A stretch of DNA of 64,000 nt from Oscarella lobularis (taxonomy: Eukaryota > Porifera > Homoscleromorpha > Homosclerophorida > Oscarellidae), in NCBI RefSeq assembly GCF_947507565.1, contig NC_089182.1, positions 744,001 through 808,000 on the forward strand, given 5' to 3'. Shown here in pieces: positions 44,168 to 57,305 of the stretch (the first letter of the stretch is position 1; the number at the start of each line of letters is the position of its first letter). A program made the position numbers and the translations under genes. The notes under the pieces are model-generated. The model was not told the origin of the DNA. It saw nothing but the letters and a program-made list of their open reading frames with translations, and ran no database searches.

Positions 44168-47100
44168 ATGTCAAGCAACGGCGGCGAAGAGGAGACCGAT
44201 CTTGCTATCACGATCGGAGCCATCGGCCAATGGTTATCCGTCACCGATCTCGAAGATCATCTACCCACTCTTCTCGAGCACGGTTACAATTCTCTAGTGA
44301 AGTGCTGGTAAGACAAAGAGCGGATCGAAAGCGCGCGGGGGGGGCCCCCCGCTTTCACGTTCCTCATTCCCTACGCTCCAATTAGCCGAATCGACGCGAA
44401 TGCGCTCGCGGCGATGGGCATCAACGATAAAACGGACGTCGAAAAGTTTCTCGACGCCGTCGCACGACTGAAGGCGAGCGGAACGATCGAGAGCGCCGAA
44501 TCGATAGATCCCGATCAAGTTCTCAAGGACTTCATCGCGGATATGGAGGCGACAAAGAAACGCCAGGTGACGCGAGAGGAAATGATTCCCAAAGACCGCA
44601 ATGTGGACATTGGGAAATGGAATCGCGGGGGGGCCCCTAAACCTTTTTGCATGCTAAACGAAGGGGAGGACTACTTGCTGTCCTTTTGTAAGAACGTGTT
44701 GTGGCGACGTGCTAATGGTCGCTCTCAAAGAATGCATACTTTCACTATACGAGAAACCTTCCACGAACTATTTACTCTAAACACTGACGTATTGACTGTT
44801 TCCTTATTTTTGATTCTATTCGCTAAGTAGAGCCCGTTTCACCGCACAATTGTGAGACTTGTTCTGAGAGTGTTTCTTCCCTAAAGGACATTGCCTATTG
44901 TTTGCTACATTGAATGCTGTCTATTTTTTGATGTTTCTTTTGTCTTCCTAAGGTAAAGTTCATGGAACCGCCGCAACCCCAGAATCTACTCGGCGTGAAA
45001 CTGTCGGGAAAATCGAGAGAGGTAAATCAAAGGAATAGTTTATGATTAAAGCACGCCACTAATTACGTCCAATCTAACCAGGACATAATTAAGCGGATAT
45101 CAGTCATGACTATGACCGGTAAGGCAACAGTGAATGCGTATCTGTGCAATTGCTCATATGTACTTATGGGGATTCGTTTTAGGAGCTCACACGGCTGAAT
45201 TAGATGCTTTGCTTGAAGAGCTCTACGAGATGACTGGCAGCGGCGGCGACGAGGAGCCCGAAGCCTCGGGCGAAACTCCGGCGAAAAAGCCGAGTGTGTC
45301 CGACGTGGAATTCCTGAAATTTCTCGAAGAAATGAAAGCGGACAGCGGCGCCAACGAAGTGGCACCAATCGTTGCCACTCCGGCATCTATTCAGGCGCTG
45401 GATCAAGAGCTGTCGCAAGACGTCGAGGAAATCATTCGACAAGCAGAGGAATCAAATCCAAATAGGAGAAAGAATTCGTTGCCGCCGCCACCGCCACCTA
45501 AAGTGGTTGAACCAAAGTCACCAAAGGTGGGTAAGGGTCGATAGATTACGCGAAGTCTTAGTCAAGATGTTCGTTATTTGAGCAAAACTTTCTTGTAGGA
45601 TGCTGTCAGGAAGAAGTTGGAGGTTCTCAAAGGCCAAATCGAAGACGACAAGACACTTTCATCCGTATCCTAATCAAATATTCGCATTAGACGTTCTGTA
45701 AATAAATAGTTCTTTTCTAGACGGAGAGAGACGATCGACTGAAGGAGACGAAGATTCTGATTGCCATGGAGAAGTTGAAGGACGCTCGGCAACAGAAACT
45801 CGTTGTCAAGGTGCTCTGCGAGGACGGCAGCTCGAAGATGCTCATCATCGAAGAGTCGATGACGGCGCAGGACGTTTGCGACGTCATGGCAACGAAAACG
45901 CATCGCGCCAGAGATCCCAACTATTGCATCGTGGAAAAACTCGCAGATTTAAACATAGGTAATATTTTTATAATGATTTTTTTAAAGACTTCATTATTAT
46001 TTATTAGAGAGAACGTTTGAGGATCACGAGTGCGTCGTGCCTGTGCTCATGTGCTGGCCTCGCGTTCACGAGAATACGCTGTATTTTGTGAAGAAAGTGA
46101 ACAAGTATCGATTGTGCACGAATCCTCAGGTAAACTAGGAAAAGAAAAGTGCGCGTGTTTTATAAGAATATTGTGATGGACTTCTTTAGGTGTATATGCC
46201 TGATTCGCATCCGTATGCTGCTCATAAGCCAACCAAGTTTTCCGATGAAGTCGTTCGCAGTATGATTATTAAGGTATGAGAGCTTTCAGTTGGGGGAGGG
46301 AAGCTACTTGTATTTCCCCCCGTGTCTCTAGGAACTCTTTATTGCTAAAAAGTTGCCTGAAATCGAAGGTCAGCTACAATACATGATCGGAATGAAGGGC
46401 AAGTGGAAGAAGCACTATTTCTCCGTTCGAAAGTCGGGCCTCTATTACAGCACCAAAGGAAAATCGACAGTAAGAGCGAATGAACAAGTTTTTAGACCCA
46501 TTTTTTTAAATCTCCTACAGTCTATTTTGGATGTTGTTCGACTTCTGGAGTGGTGCGACGTGAACGTTTATTCGGGCGCAGCGTATAGGAAGAAGTTCAA
46601 AGCGCCATCGAATTGGTGTCTCACGCTAATGGTATGAACGTAGAAGTGGTTTTGGGACTGGGTTAATTTTTTTGGATGTATAGCCTACTGGAAACGTCGA
46701 CGCCGTCAAGAAACACATGTGCCATCTTTGCGCCAAGTCGAAAAAGGACCTGTATATTTGGATTCATGGAATACGGCTTGCGAAAGTGCGAATGCTCAAG
46801 GGAGACATCTGAATGTTTTCTGACCTTTTTCTCTAGTACGGAGTTCAATTGTACGAAGACTTTCAGCATACGCAAGCTCTGATGCCGTGGGTGGAACTGG
46901 AAATGGGCAGCGACGACGTCGACACGAGCGCCACTGCTCATACGCCGGAAGTCCCGTCGGAGGACAGCGAAGGAGAAGCGGAGTTGACTGAACGCACCGA
47001 ACCAACTGTAAGAAAGAGTTGGTCTCTTCAGTTGTTATGAGACAGTGTATACGATATTTGTTTAGAGCGAGTCGTCTGTTTCCCCTGTTTCCAGTAAGTC

Positions 47101-47433
47101 GTGTTCTCGTATGAAGACTCTAGTACAGAAAAATATCTGTCGTTCTTTTCTTCACAGCGGCGGAGGATGGGGAGTCAGCAAACATGGGCAGGAGCGACAG
47201 GACGCTAACGCTTCTTCAGAAACGATTTCAGCAGGCCTGGGGCTTGGGAGGGGTAAGTGTCTCGATTGAAGGCGTGCAGACAATTTTAACATATAAGGGT
47301 TTAGGGTAGCGTCAGTGATGACACGGGCGGTGTAACTTTTTCTATGGGCGACGTTGAGCCGAGGTCGCCTTCAGCTGGATCCGGGTTGGGTGTTTCGGAC
47401 GAAGGAGGAATGTTTTCGGTTCGACTCAATTAG
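44168..47433 (+). CDS. MRL-family adaptor (RIAM/lamellipodin-like) with N-terminal SAM domain
   Basis: MRL proteins link Ras/Rap GTPases to Ena/VASP, talin and actin at the leading edge. About 13 exons. First, a SAM domain split by an intron with phase-2 TG|C: AIGQWLSVTDLEDHLPTLLEHGY (from 44213) and RIDANALAAMGINDKTDVEKFLDAVARL (44390-44475). Then VLKDFIADMEATKKRQ; an ELDALLEELYEMTG helix (45196) that resembles the talin-binding helix of RIAM; SLPPPPPPK, an Ena/VASP EVH1-type ligand (45475); a coiled coil; the RA domain KLVVKVLCEDGSSKMLIIEES (45793-46130); and the PH domain from EGQLQYMIGMKGKWKKHYFSV (46362) to IHGIRLAKYGVQLYEDF. The acidic tail ends at TAG 47431. I know no SAM domain in vertebrate, fly or worm MRL proteins. 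Confidence 0.82.
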
Positions 47434-47652
47434 GAAGCACGTTACGCATAGTAGGTACACTGTAGTGTATTTTTCCCTTGTCTCAACTACACTGGGTTTG
47501 ACCTTTTGGTTTAGCACTACGTGCATGGTGGGGACGTAGACTTTTGTTTTCTTGTTTTGATATCTCTAATCGGAATTGGGGTTTACACATGCACGTCAAG
47601 AAATTCACGAATTTCGGCACGTGCTACAATCGTCGAAGTCCCGGATATCAAG

Positions 47653-50342
47653 ATGGCGTTGTCAAAGCATAGGCTATGGTCAAAGGAGCGCTGTCCCCGC
47701 TTCCTCTTCCATCTCCACCAATTGCAGCTCTGTTTTCCGCCGTTGTGTTATCCGCCGTTAGCAAAAGCGGCTAGAGAAAACAATGTGGATTTGCTATGCC
47801 AATTGATCGAGCTCGGGCACGACGTCAACGAGGGGGATAGCAACGGGCAGACAGCTTTGCATCACGCTGCCGAAGAAGGCAATGTGGAAGTGATTGATGC
47901 ACTTCTACTAGCTGGAGCCGACAGAACTGTAGAAGACGAGCGTGGGTTTACACCATTACACGTCGCAGCGTATGAATCTCAACCGGACAGCGTGAAATGT
48001 TTACTCCACCTGCATTGGGGTCCGACGGCCGACAATGAGCAGGAGAACGAACGACGTCTAAAATTTGTTGACAGGCGTGATGCATCGGGAAGAGCAGCCC
48101 TGCATTTGGCTGCTTACAGATCATCTCGAGAAACTGTCCTGGAGTTACTTAGAGGTGGATCCGACGTTAATTTGTTGGATTTTAAAAAATCCATGCCTCT
48201 TCACTTTGCTGCATCAAACAAGTTTGACGGACCTCCTGTGATTCAACTGTTGCTTGAATGGGGCGCCAATGTTGATTCATTCAATGATAGCTTCTATACA
48301 CCGCTTATTTTTGCCGTAATGCATTACAACGTCAATGCGGTTAGAGAACTATTGGCAGCGTCGGCGAATGTAAACATATTTGATCCTTGCCATCGCACAG
48401 CTTTGAGTATTTCAGCTGAAGCACTCAACACCAGCACTGGAGCCCATTATGTTGCCCTCTGCTGTAGAGGCAAATTTCTCAGAGAATATTCTAGAATTGA
48501 TTACTTGCTAATCTTGAAGCATCTTCTGTCTGTTCCCTCCTTAAGAATTAACCACTGTGACACTGATACTGGCACAGCTCTTCACTATGCAGCTGAAGCA
48601 AACTGCTTTGAAGGCGTGAAGCTGCTACTAGAGAATGGCGCTTATCCAGAAATACGCAATCAGAAGAGAGAACTACCAGGAGATCTCACTCAAGTTGATG
48701 AGATTAGAAATCTGTTGAGAAATTTCAATCGTTAGTTTAACATAGATACGAAGAGCGAATATCATTTTTTATTTTAGGCAGTGTTCGCGTGATAGCGTAC
48801 AATGATGCCGAAATCAAGAAATCGCCTGTAGTGGGATTCTCAAGGAAAAAGGCTGCGCTGATCGACTATCAAGGAAGCGAAATGGTTTTACAGGCCAATT
48901 ACGCTAATAGTGTACAAATCATAATTCCTAAGAATGCAATTTCAAGCGAGGAGACGTTACTTTTACAAGTCAGTGTGACTCCGAGTCCGGCTGTACTGAA
49001 CGTAAACCTCGGTCATTTTCAAGAAAGGCAACAAAGCCGAGCATTGGCAAGACTACCTAAAGAGACATTGTACGCAAGGTCACGTGCGGTACTTGAGAAA
49101 ATTGAAAGAAGAGACATAGCGCTGTTGGAAGATACTTTGTTCAATCATTTTGTGCTGTCATCTGACCCTGTTGATAGGGATGGAACAGAGACTGTGGTTA
49201 GTCCGTACGTTACAATTACCAGTAGTCACTGTGCTGAGTTTGATCAACGGGCTCAGCTAAAACTTCCTCACTGTGTCAAGTCAGTTGATGGAAGTGGCCA
49301 AGTTGTTAAAGTCAATGTTAAGGCTCAGAAGTTGACTAGTGACGGATGTTCACTTACGCCTTGGGACAATGTACCCGATGAAGACGTAGAATGCGACGCA
49401 GAAACAGTGACTGTTCAAATGGACGGCGTTGATGATGCATTAGGATTCATTGCAGTTGCTAAGACAGCATCAGGAGAGCCAGTATCCAAGAAAGTTCAGC
49501 TTCGAATTCTGGGCAATCCTCATCTGAAAACGAACACGGAAGTATACGCAGTCTTGTCAACGAATGCATATACGGCTGACGGATTTCAGTCACTTGTTAG
49601 GGGTCAGTTTGGACCGGTCAATCTGACAGAGTGGATGTCACTTCCTGAAGATATCACTTGTTCAACGGGCGACATTAACGTCGGTATGCGTGCTCAAGAG
49701 CCAGCCTTCTTTTTTCCTGAAAACAGCAAATTAGTTCTCACATCGTCGGACGCTCTTCATCGCGTTCGCTTTCTTCTCCAGTGCAAATTCGAGCCAGTGC
49801 GAAGCCTCGTATGTCACTGTGTGCTAAAGCACTGTGACTGCGAAAAGGATATAGCATTTGCGACACCAGAGCCAACTATGTCAGTGAAACGACTACCCGC
49901 AGTCGAGGAGAAGCCCTCGGAGAAGCCTTCAGGTATGAATAATACGAGAATCTGTTCCTGTGCGTAAGCAGGAGGGGTTTATGTGGCTACAGGCGTATTT
50001 GTTTCAGGTATCAAGGATTATGTCACTACACCCATGTCAAAAATAAAATCGATCATTGGCGTTGACGTGGCACACGAAGTGGCGCAATACTGCAACTGCA
50101 AGTGGGAAGGCATAGGCACTGCTCTGGGCTACTCTCACGCTGTCATAGAAGACATCATATCGACTTCTGAACGCCTATCAAATTCCTCAAAGCTCGCTAG
50201 AATCATAGGTGAGTGGATCACTGACAAAGGTGACGAGGCAACAGTTGGAGAATTGCTAAATGCGTGCAATCGCGTCCGAATGAGAGGAGGAGTAGAATCA
50301 CAAATCAATTCGTTGCTGTCTCAGCGTTCAACGCCACAATGA
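47653..50342 (+). CDS. Ankyrin-ZU5-UPA-Death domain protein, copy 1
   Basis: Cytoplasmic adaptor-like protein. Exons 47653..48730, 48778..49932 and 50008..50342. The start is chosen by alignment with copy 2, which shares GATATCAAG before the ATG. N-terminal half: about eight ankyrin repeats (DSNGQTALHHAAEEGNVEVIDALLLAGAD and similar), some irregular. The second exon encodes a ZU5 domain in two halves (SVQIIIPKNAISSEETLLLQV; VVSPYVTITSS...AQLKLPHC) separated by an unusual charged insert, then a UPA-like region. The third exon is a Death domain (VAQYCNCKWEGIGTALGYSHAVIEDI). The order recalls ankyrins and UNC5 but with far fewer repeats and no membrane segment. Confidence 0.85.
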
Positions 50343-50398
50343 AAACGTTTTCACCTTCTCCTAAATGGATAAACGTCCATGTCATGTTTTTGCGACGG

Positions 50399-52216
50399 CT
50401 ATCGTATGGTGTTTAGAACCTTTGCATGTAAACTCGTTTCCCATTTTATCGTTGCTTTTAGATGTCGTCTCCACTTTGAATTTCTCCTGATACGAATAGA
50501 CCCGCATATCTCCTGACCGACTTCGACGACTTCCGGTTCATCAAGCATAAAAAGATCCTGTTTCCAGTGCGTTAACCTAGAAGAAAATCCCCAGTAAAAC
50601 ACCAGGTAAGCAACACAATGACATACTCGTGATCGGGTCCAGTAGAGAGAAAAATAGGCTTAACGTCATTTGGTAGTCCAGGGCACTCAAAATGCACTTC
50701 AAACCATGACGCAAACCCGTGAAATGTTCCTAGAATAGATATCCAGACAGGTCATTTAATTCATAAGTAGAGAGTGTACCTGACTTTGTAACCTCAAATT
50801 TAAATTCGCTATAAATATCCTGAAGATAAAGGATCAGACCATTGCCTATAACTTTGAATGCCCTACCTCTACGTCAGCTATTTTAACGTGTTTGGTGTTC
50901 ATGTCTAAGATGCACGTAGGAAACGCTAGGCAATCATCTGAATCCAACGTATGATTAAATATAGGCTTTTGAAAGAATTGCGTCTTTGCTAGAGAACTAA
51001 AAAGCAACACTGATTAAACACCTAACCCCTTCAATGAACGCATACATTAGTGGACTTAAATCAAATCCGTATTGGCTAGACCAAAACGAGACTTTGTCAT
51101 TGTAGCTCTTGTGAGCGGAGCACGGAACGAGATAGAGATTTGCATGAGACGGCCACATCACTCCATCCTTGACAAAAACAGATAAAATAATAGCAATCAC
51201 CCCAAGTCACTTACTGGTTTTAAATATCTATCCCTAGCATAAATAACGGTCTCAATCATAAACTCAAACTGAAATAAATTGTTGAAGTAATGCATAAGTA
51301 TTGTTGGTACGTTCTCATACAATAAGCAATGTTCCCATCCATTCTGATATGATAAGATCAACTTCCTCTGGAATCTCGACAGACTCCAGTTTTCCTTCAA
51401 TAACAGAAATACAGTCGTCCAAACCGTTCTGCTTAGCAACAGCCGAAGCGTATTGAGCCATATCGCTAGCCTCTACGGCATAAACCTGTGGACACTTACA
51501 TCTAGAAGGCCAATCGTTGTACCAAGCCGCGAAAACGCACCGTACGAGCTTTTCCCAGTCGCGCAGCAAACAAACTAAGAATACCCGTTCCACATCCAAC
51601 GTCAAGTACCACCTAAAATACTCAATGTAAACGTTTTCAAGAAACGGTTAGAGTACTGCCTTGTCTCTAATATACTCTGCTCCCAATTCAACTGCCTTGC
51701 GGTAGGCTAAGGTTCTAGGCCGATCTTCCAGCATTTCCAAGTGCAGTTTCTGTAGAGTCAGTAACGCGAACGATATAGTGTGCATTTATAGTTATATAAG
51801 CAATAGGATTTGCTACTGTACTGAGCATGCAATATTTCCAGAAGGGTACATGCTCCCCTTGGGTATCACTAAACATATCTTTTGTTTTGTTTCTATGTAC
51901 CAAATCGGAGTAGCTGTCGAAGTACTGGTCGTCTTGCCAACCCTCTTCCGCTTTCATCTCGTCCCATTCCGATTGGGTGGCGAGATGATTGACAGGTGCG
52001 TAACCGTGACGACCGTCGAACGAACACCAGCACCAGTAAGGAGACCCCGAAGCGGCCGAAACGACGAGACGATCGCCTCTGTCGAATGAAAGCTGAAAGG
52101 TACAGTATGAGCCGCTGGGCGTTGGGAAAACTCGTGCCGGTCACCTGATTGTCTTCCGTCGCGGTGTACGAGTGTTTACCGTAGAGCGCGTCTCCGATGC
52201 GGGTCGATTGTGCCAT
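50399..52216 (-). CDS. PRMT2: PRMT2, SH3-containing arginine methyltransferase
   Basis: Type I protein arginine methyltransferase, nuclear coactivator in vertebrates. Multi-exon. ATG 52216; exon 1 encodes [20 protein letters not shown], then an SH3 domain ([28 protein letters not shown]; 52120-51960). Next [11 protein letters not shown], then the AdoMet-binding motif [15 protein letters not shown] (about 51610-51565), [12 protein letters not shown], the first double-E-loop glutamate in [38 protein letters not shown]. The barrel ends HWKQDLFML...SKWRRHL at TAG 50399. The run WMGTCLLFEFMIE shared with vertebrate PRMT2, and the SH3 domain, settle the paralogue. Several exons between 51000 and 50600 are only roughly placed. 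Confidence 0.9.
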
Positions 52217-52640
52217 GAAATGCGATACACTGTCAAAATCTGTTCCCCTCGCAATGGAATTTGATTAGTCACGCGCGAGAAATTGTGTCGCGTCTAACAA
52301 CTGCTAAAGCACGCTTCTTTTAATCACGTGCACACGTCTTTAGAAGTCGAAGAACGACACCCCTTTGGTATCTGACCTGATAGAAAACTACCGGAGCACG
52401 CAAAACGCTCGCAAAGGCACAAAAGTCGACCTCGCTTTCGGCTTCTTACGTAGAGCCCAGCCCAAAATCACGTGCACACGTCAACGCACGAGACGCGGTA
52501 GCGCACGTAAAAGGCAACCCTTCGTTTTCGGCTTCGCCGGAGCGCCGTCGCTTGTCGCACGTCGCGGTGCATGCGTAGAGCGCTTGCATAGAAGCCGCGT
52601 CGCGGCCCCGGAGACTCGCCTACCGAGCGTCTCGCCCACC

Positions 52641-54586
<1,946 letters not shown>

Positions 54587-54960
54587 CGTTTATCGTTTCT
54601 TTTTTCGTTTTTGAACCTTTACTTATTTGATCCCCTCAATATCTTTAGAGCAAAGTATTCATTTGTTGAGCGCTCGCACAGTTTACTGTGCGTGCACGAT
54701 GAAAATTTTGAACAGTTTTTTTCGCTTCTTACTTTCTTGAAAAAAATAACTTGCACGATAATTGCACGGTAAATTTTAGTTTACATGTTTATGTTAGTGT
54801 GCGTGCGCATCGCAGTCTTTTTGGCAGAAAAAAGAAAACGTGATCAAGTTCCCGTATTTTTGTTTTCTTATTCGGGCGTTTGTTATCGGCAAGTTCCCGT
54901 ACAACTCCGTTCATCCTGTCCGCTTCTCGACCTTGTCACGGGTCGATTGTCATTTCGCCG

Positions 54961-57159
54961 ATGGCGAGCGGCGCTTACTTCAACCAGGCACCGTATCGCG
55001 AAAAGAAGGGCCCGCACGAATCGATCTACACGTACGAATCCCCAGAGCACGCGGCTGGCACGCTCCGACGAATGAACGAGATGCGCGCGAGCGGCGAAAT
55101 GTGCGACATCGAACTCCACTTTCCGACGGGACGCACGATCGCCGCCCATCGGCTCGTTCTCGCCGGTTTCAGCCCCTATTTCCACACGATGTTCAACACG
55201 GACCTCGTCGAACAGAACTCGACTCGCGTTACTCTTCACGACATGGACGACAAAGTCGACGCCGTCGAGCGTATCATCGATTTCGCCTACACGTCGACGC
55301 TCGAAATCGCGGAAGACAGCGTTTTGCATTTGCTCGCGGTCGCCGATTTTTTCCAGATAGGTGTGATGTCACTTCCGCGATGGGGCCTCGAGGAATGATC
55401 GCTATTGCTAATTTCGCGATCACGTTAATATCAATGTATTGTGTTTTCGATTGATTACCGTTTCCGGTACGTAAAGGGGTTAAACGGTTTCGAAAATAGA
55501 GGGGGCAGGACCAGAGTTGCTGATGTCATAATCAAAATATGCCATGTTATTGTATATTCTAACTGTGGCTTTTTCTTTTCTAGCAAACGTCAAGGACGCG
55601 TGCTGCGACTATCTCGCTCATCATCTCGACGCCGGCAACGGTCTCGGCATCTGGTCCTACGCGGAGAATCTCAACTGCCCCGCTCTCGTCACGAAAGCCT
55701 TCATCTACGTCAAGGAGAAATTTGTCGACGTCGCGAAAGAGGACGAGTTTCTTCGGCTCTCGTATGACAACGTTTGCCTGCTTGCCTCGAATTTGGAATT
55801 GAACGTGAGCTGCGAGGATCAGGTCTGCGAGGCCGTTTTGCGTTGGGTCGAGCACGACGCCGAGACGCGTCGGCGGCATCTCGTCGATTTGCTCGGACGC
55901 ATTCGTCTCGAGCTTCTTCACAAGACCAATCTTCACACCGAGCTCTTTCAGCATCCGCTCGTGAGAAACGATGCGCGAGCGGCGGCGAAAATTCGCGAAG
56001 TCTTACTCAGCGCCAAGAGTACGGGAGGGGAGTATCGATGTGTTTAGGGAATTAGAGAGGGTTTTTCTCGTTTTAGAGCACCACAAGGTCGCGTCGCCCC
56101 TACCCAAGCCGCGCGTTTTTCCCGGTTTGGATGACATGATCGTGCTCGGAGGAGGCGACGTGTTCGAGCAGCACGCAAACGGGGAACGCTACAAGTCGCA
56201 GGAAGATGCCTGGTTCGAAGTCAGTCCCATGCTGACGAAACGCGTTCGACACGTAGTCGCAGTTGCTCACGGCAAAGTATTTGCATTAGGCGGTAAGATC
56301 GAACATATTTTCTTGCTCAGATACATTATTTATTTTCTTTCAGGTCACGACGGTACGTACTGTCTTCGCACCGTCGAATGCTACGACCCGGAAAGAGACT
56401 TCTGGCTCTTGACGGAGCCCATGAATTCTCCGCGAGACAGCGCTGCCGTTGCCGTATGTGGCAATCGAATCTACATGATGGGTGGACACAACGGTAAGAA
56501 GAAGGCGTCATCCAGGCGAGAATCTTACCCCCATCTCTCTTCTCTTAGGCGTCAATCGCATGAATTCGGCAGAGATGTTCAACGTCGATAAGGAGACGTG
56601 GACCGATTTACCCGAGATGAAGTTGAGTCTGACGAGCTCCTCGGCGGCGGTGATCGGCGACGTCATCTACGTCTGCGGCGGCAACAACGGCTTTCACTTT
56701 CTTGACTCCGTTCAAAAGTTCAACGTCAAAACGAAAGAGTGGTTGATGGCGCCGTCGATGGTTCACTCTCGCAATCGTCTCGCCGTCGCCTCCTTTCGCG
56801 GGAAGTTGTACGCGACGGGCGGTCTCAATTCGAAAGGCGAGTGGTTGCGCTCTTGCGAGCGCTACGATCCGACGACGGAAACGTGGACCGAGATTCGGTC
56901 CATGAGCGTTTCGCGGTGTCGACACTGCATTGCCGTCGCTGACGGGTATATCTACGTCGTGGGCGGGTTTGGTAGTCATGAGACGGTTCATTTGAGTTCG
57001 GTCGAGAGGTATGATCCCGAGAGGGACGACGAGTGGACGTCTGTCGCGCCGCTTGGGCTTCGACGGGGCGGGGCTGGGATTGGGGTTGTTAGCAAGAATC
57101 GGCCCAAGTGTCGGCACAAGGTGAAGAAGACGGGTTTTTTGAAGGAGAGCAAATGCTGA
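54961..57159 (+). CDS. Kelch-like BTB-BACK-Kelch protein
   Basis: Likely substrate adaptor of a cullin-3 ubiquitin ligase. About five exons. BTB: CDIELHFPTGRTIAAHRLVLAGFSPYFHTMF (55100-55190); the first exon ends near 55360 after ADFFQI. The BACK domain is from 55584 (ANVKDACCDYLAHHLDAGNGLGI) to about 56020. Five or six Kelch repeats follow from 56130 to 57080, with typical GG and YDP spacing (LGGHDGTYCLRTVECYDPE, MGGHNGVNRMNSAEMF, CGGNNGFHFLDSVQKF, TGGLNSKGEWLRSCERYDP, VGGFGSHETVHLSSVERYDP). A Lys-rich tail ends at TGA 57157. The KLHL subfamily is not clear to me. Confidence 0.88.
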
Positions 57160-57305
57160 AAAGGGGGGATGGGACAGAGGAGGAATGGGGGCATATACAT
57201 GTATGTAGGACTAATCTCTGTCGAATAGATCTAGATTGAACTTAATTAAAGGCAGTTTTTTCCTAATTAGTTTCTGTTACTTGACTTGACGTCCCGGATA
57301 TCAAG

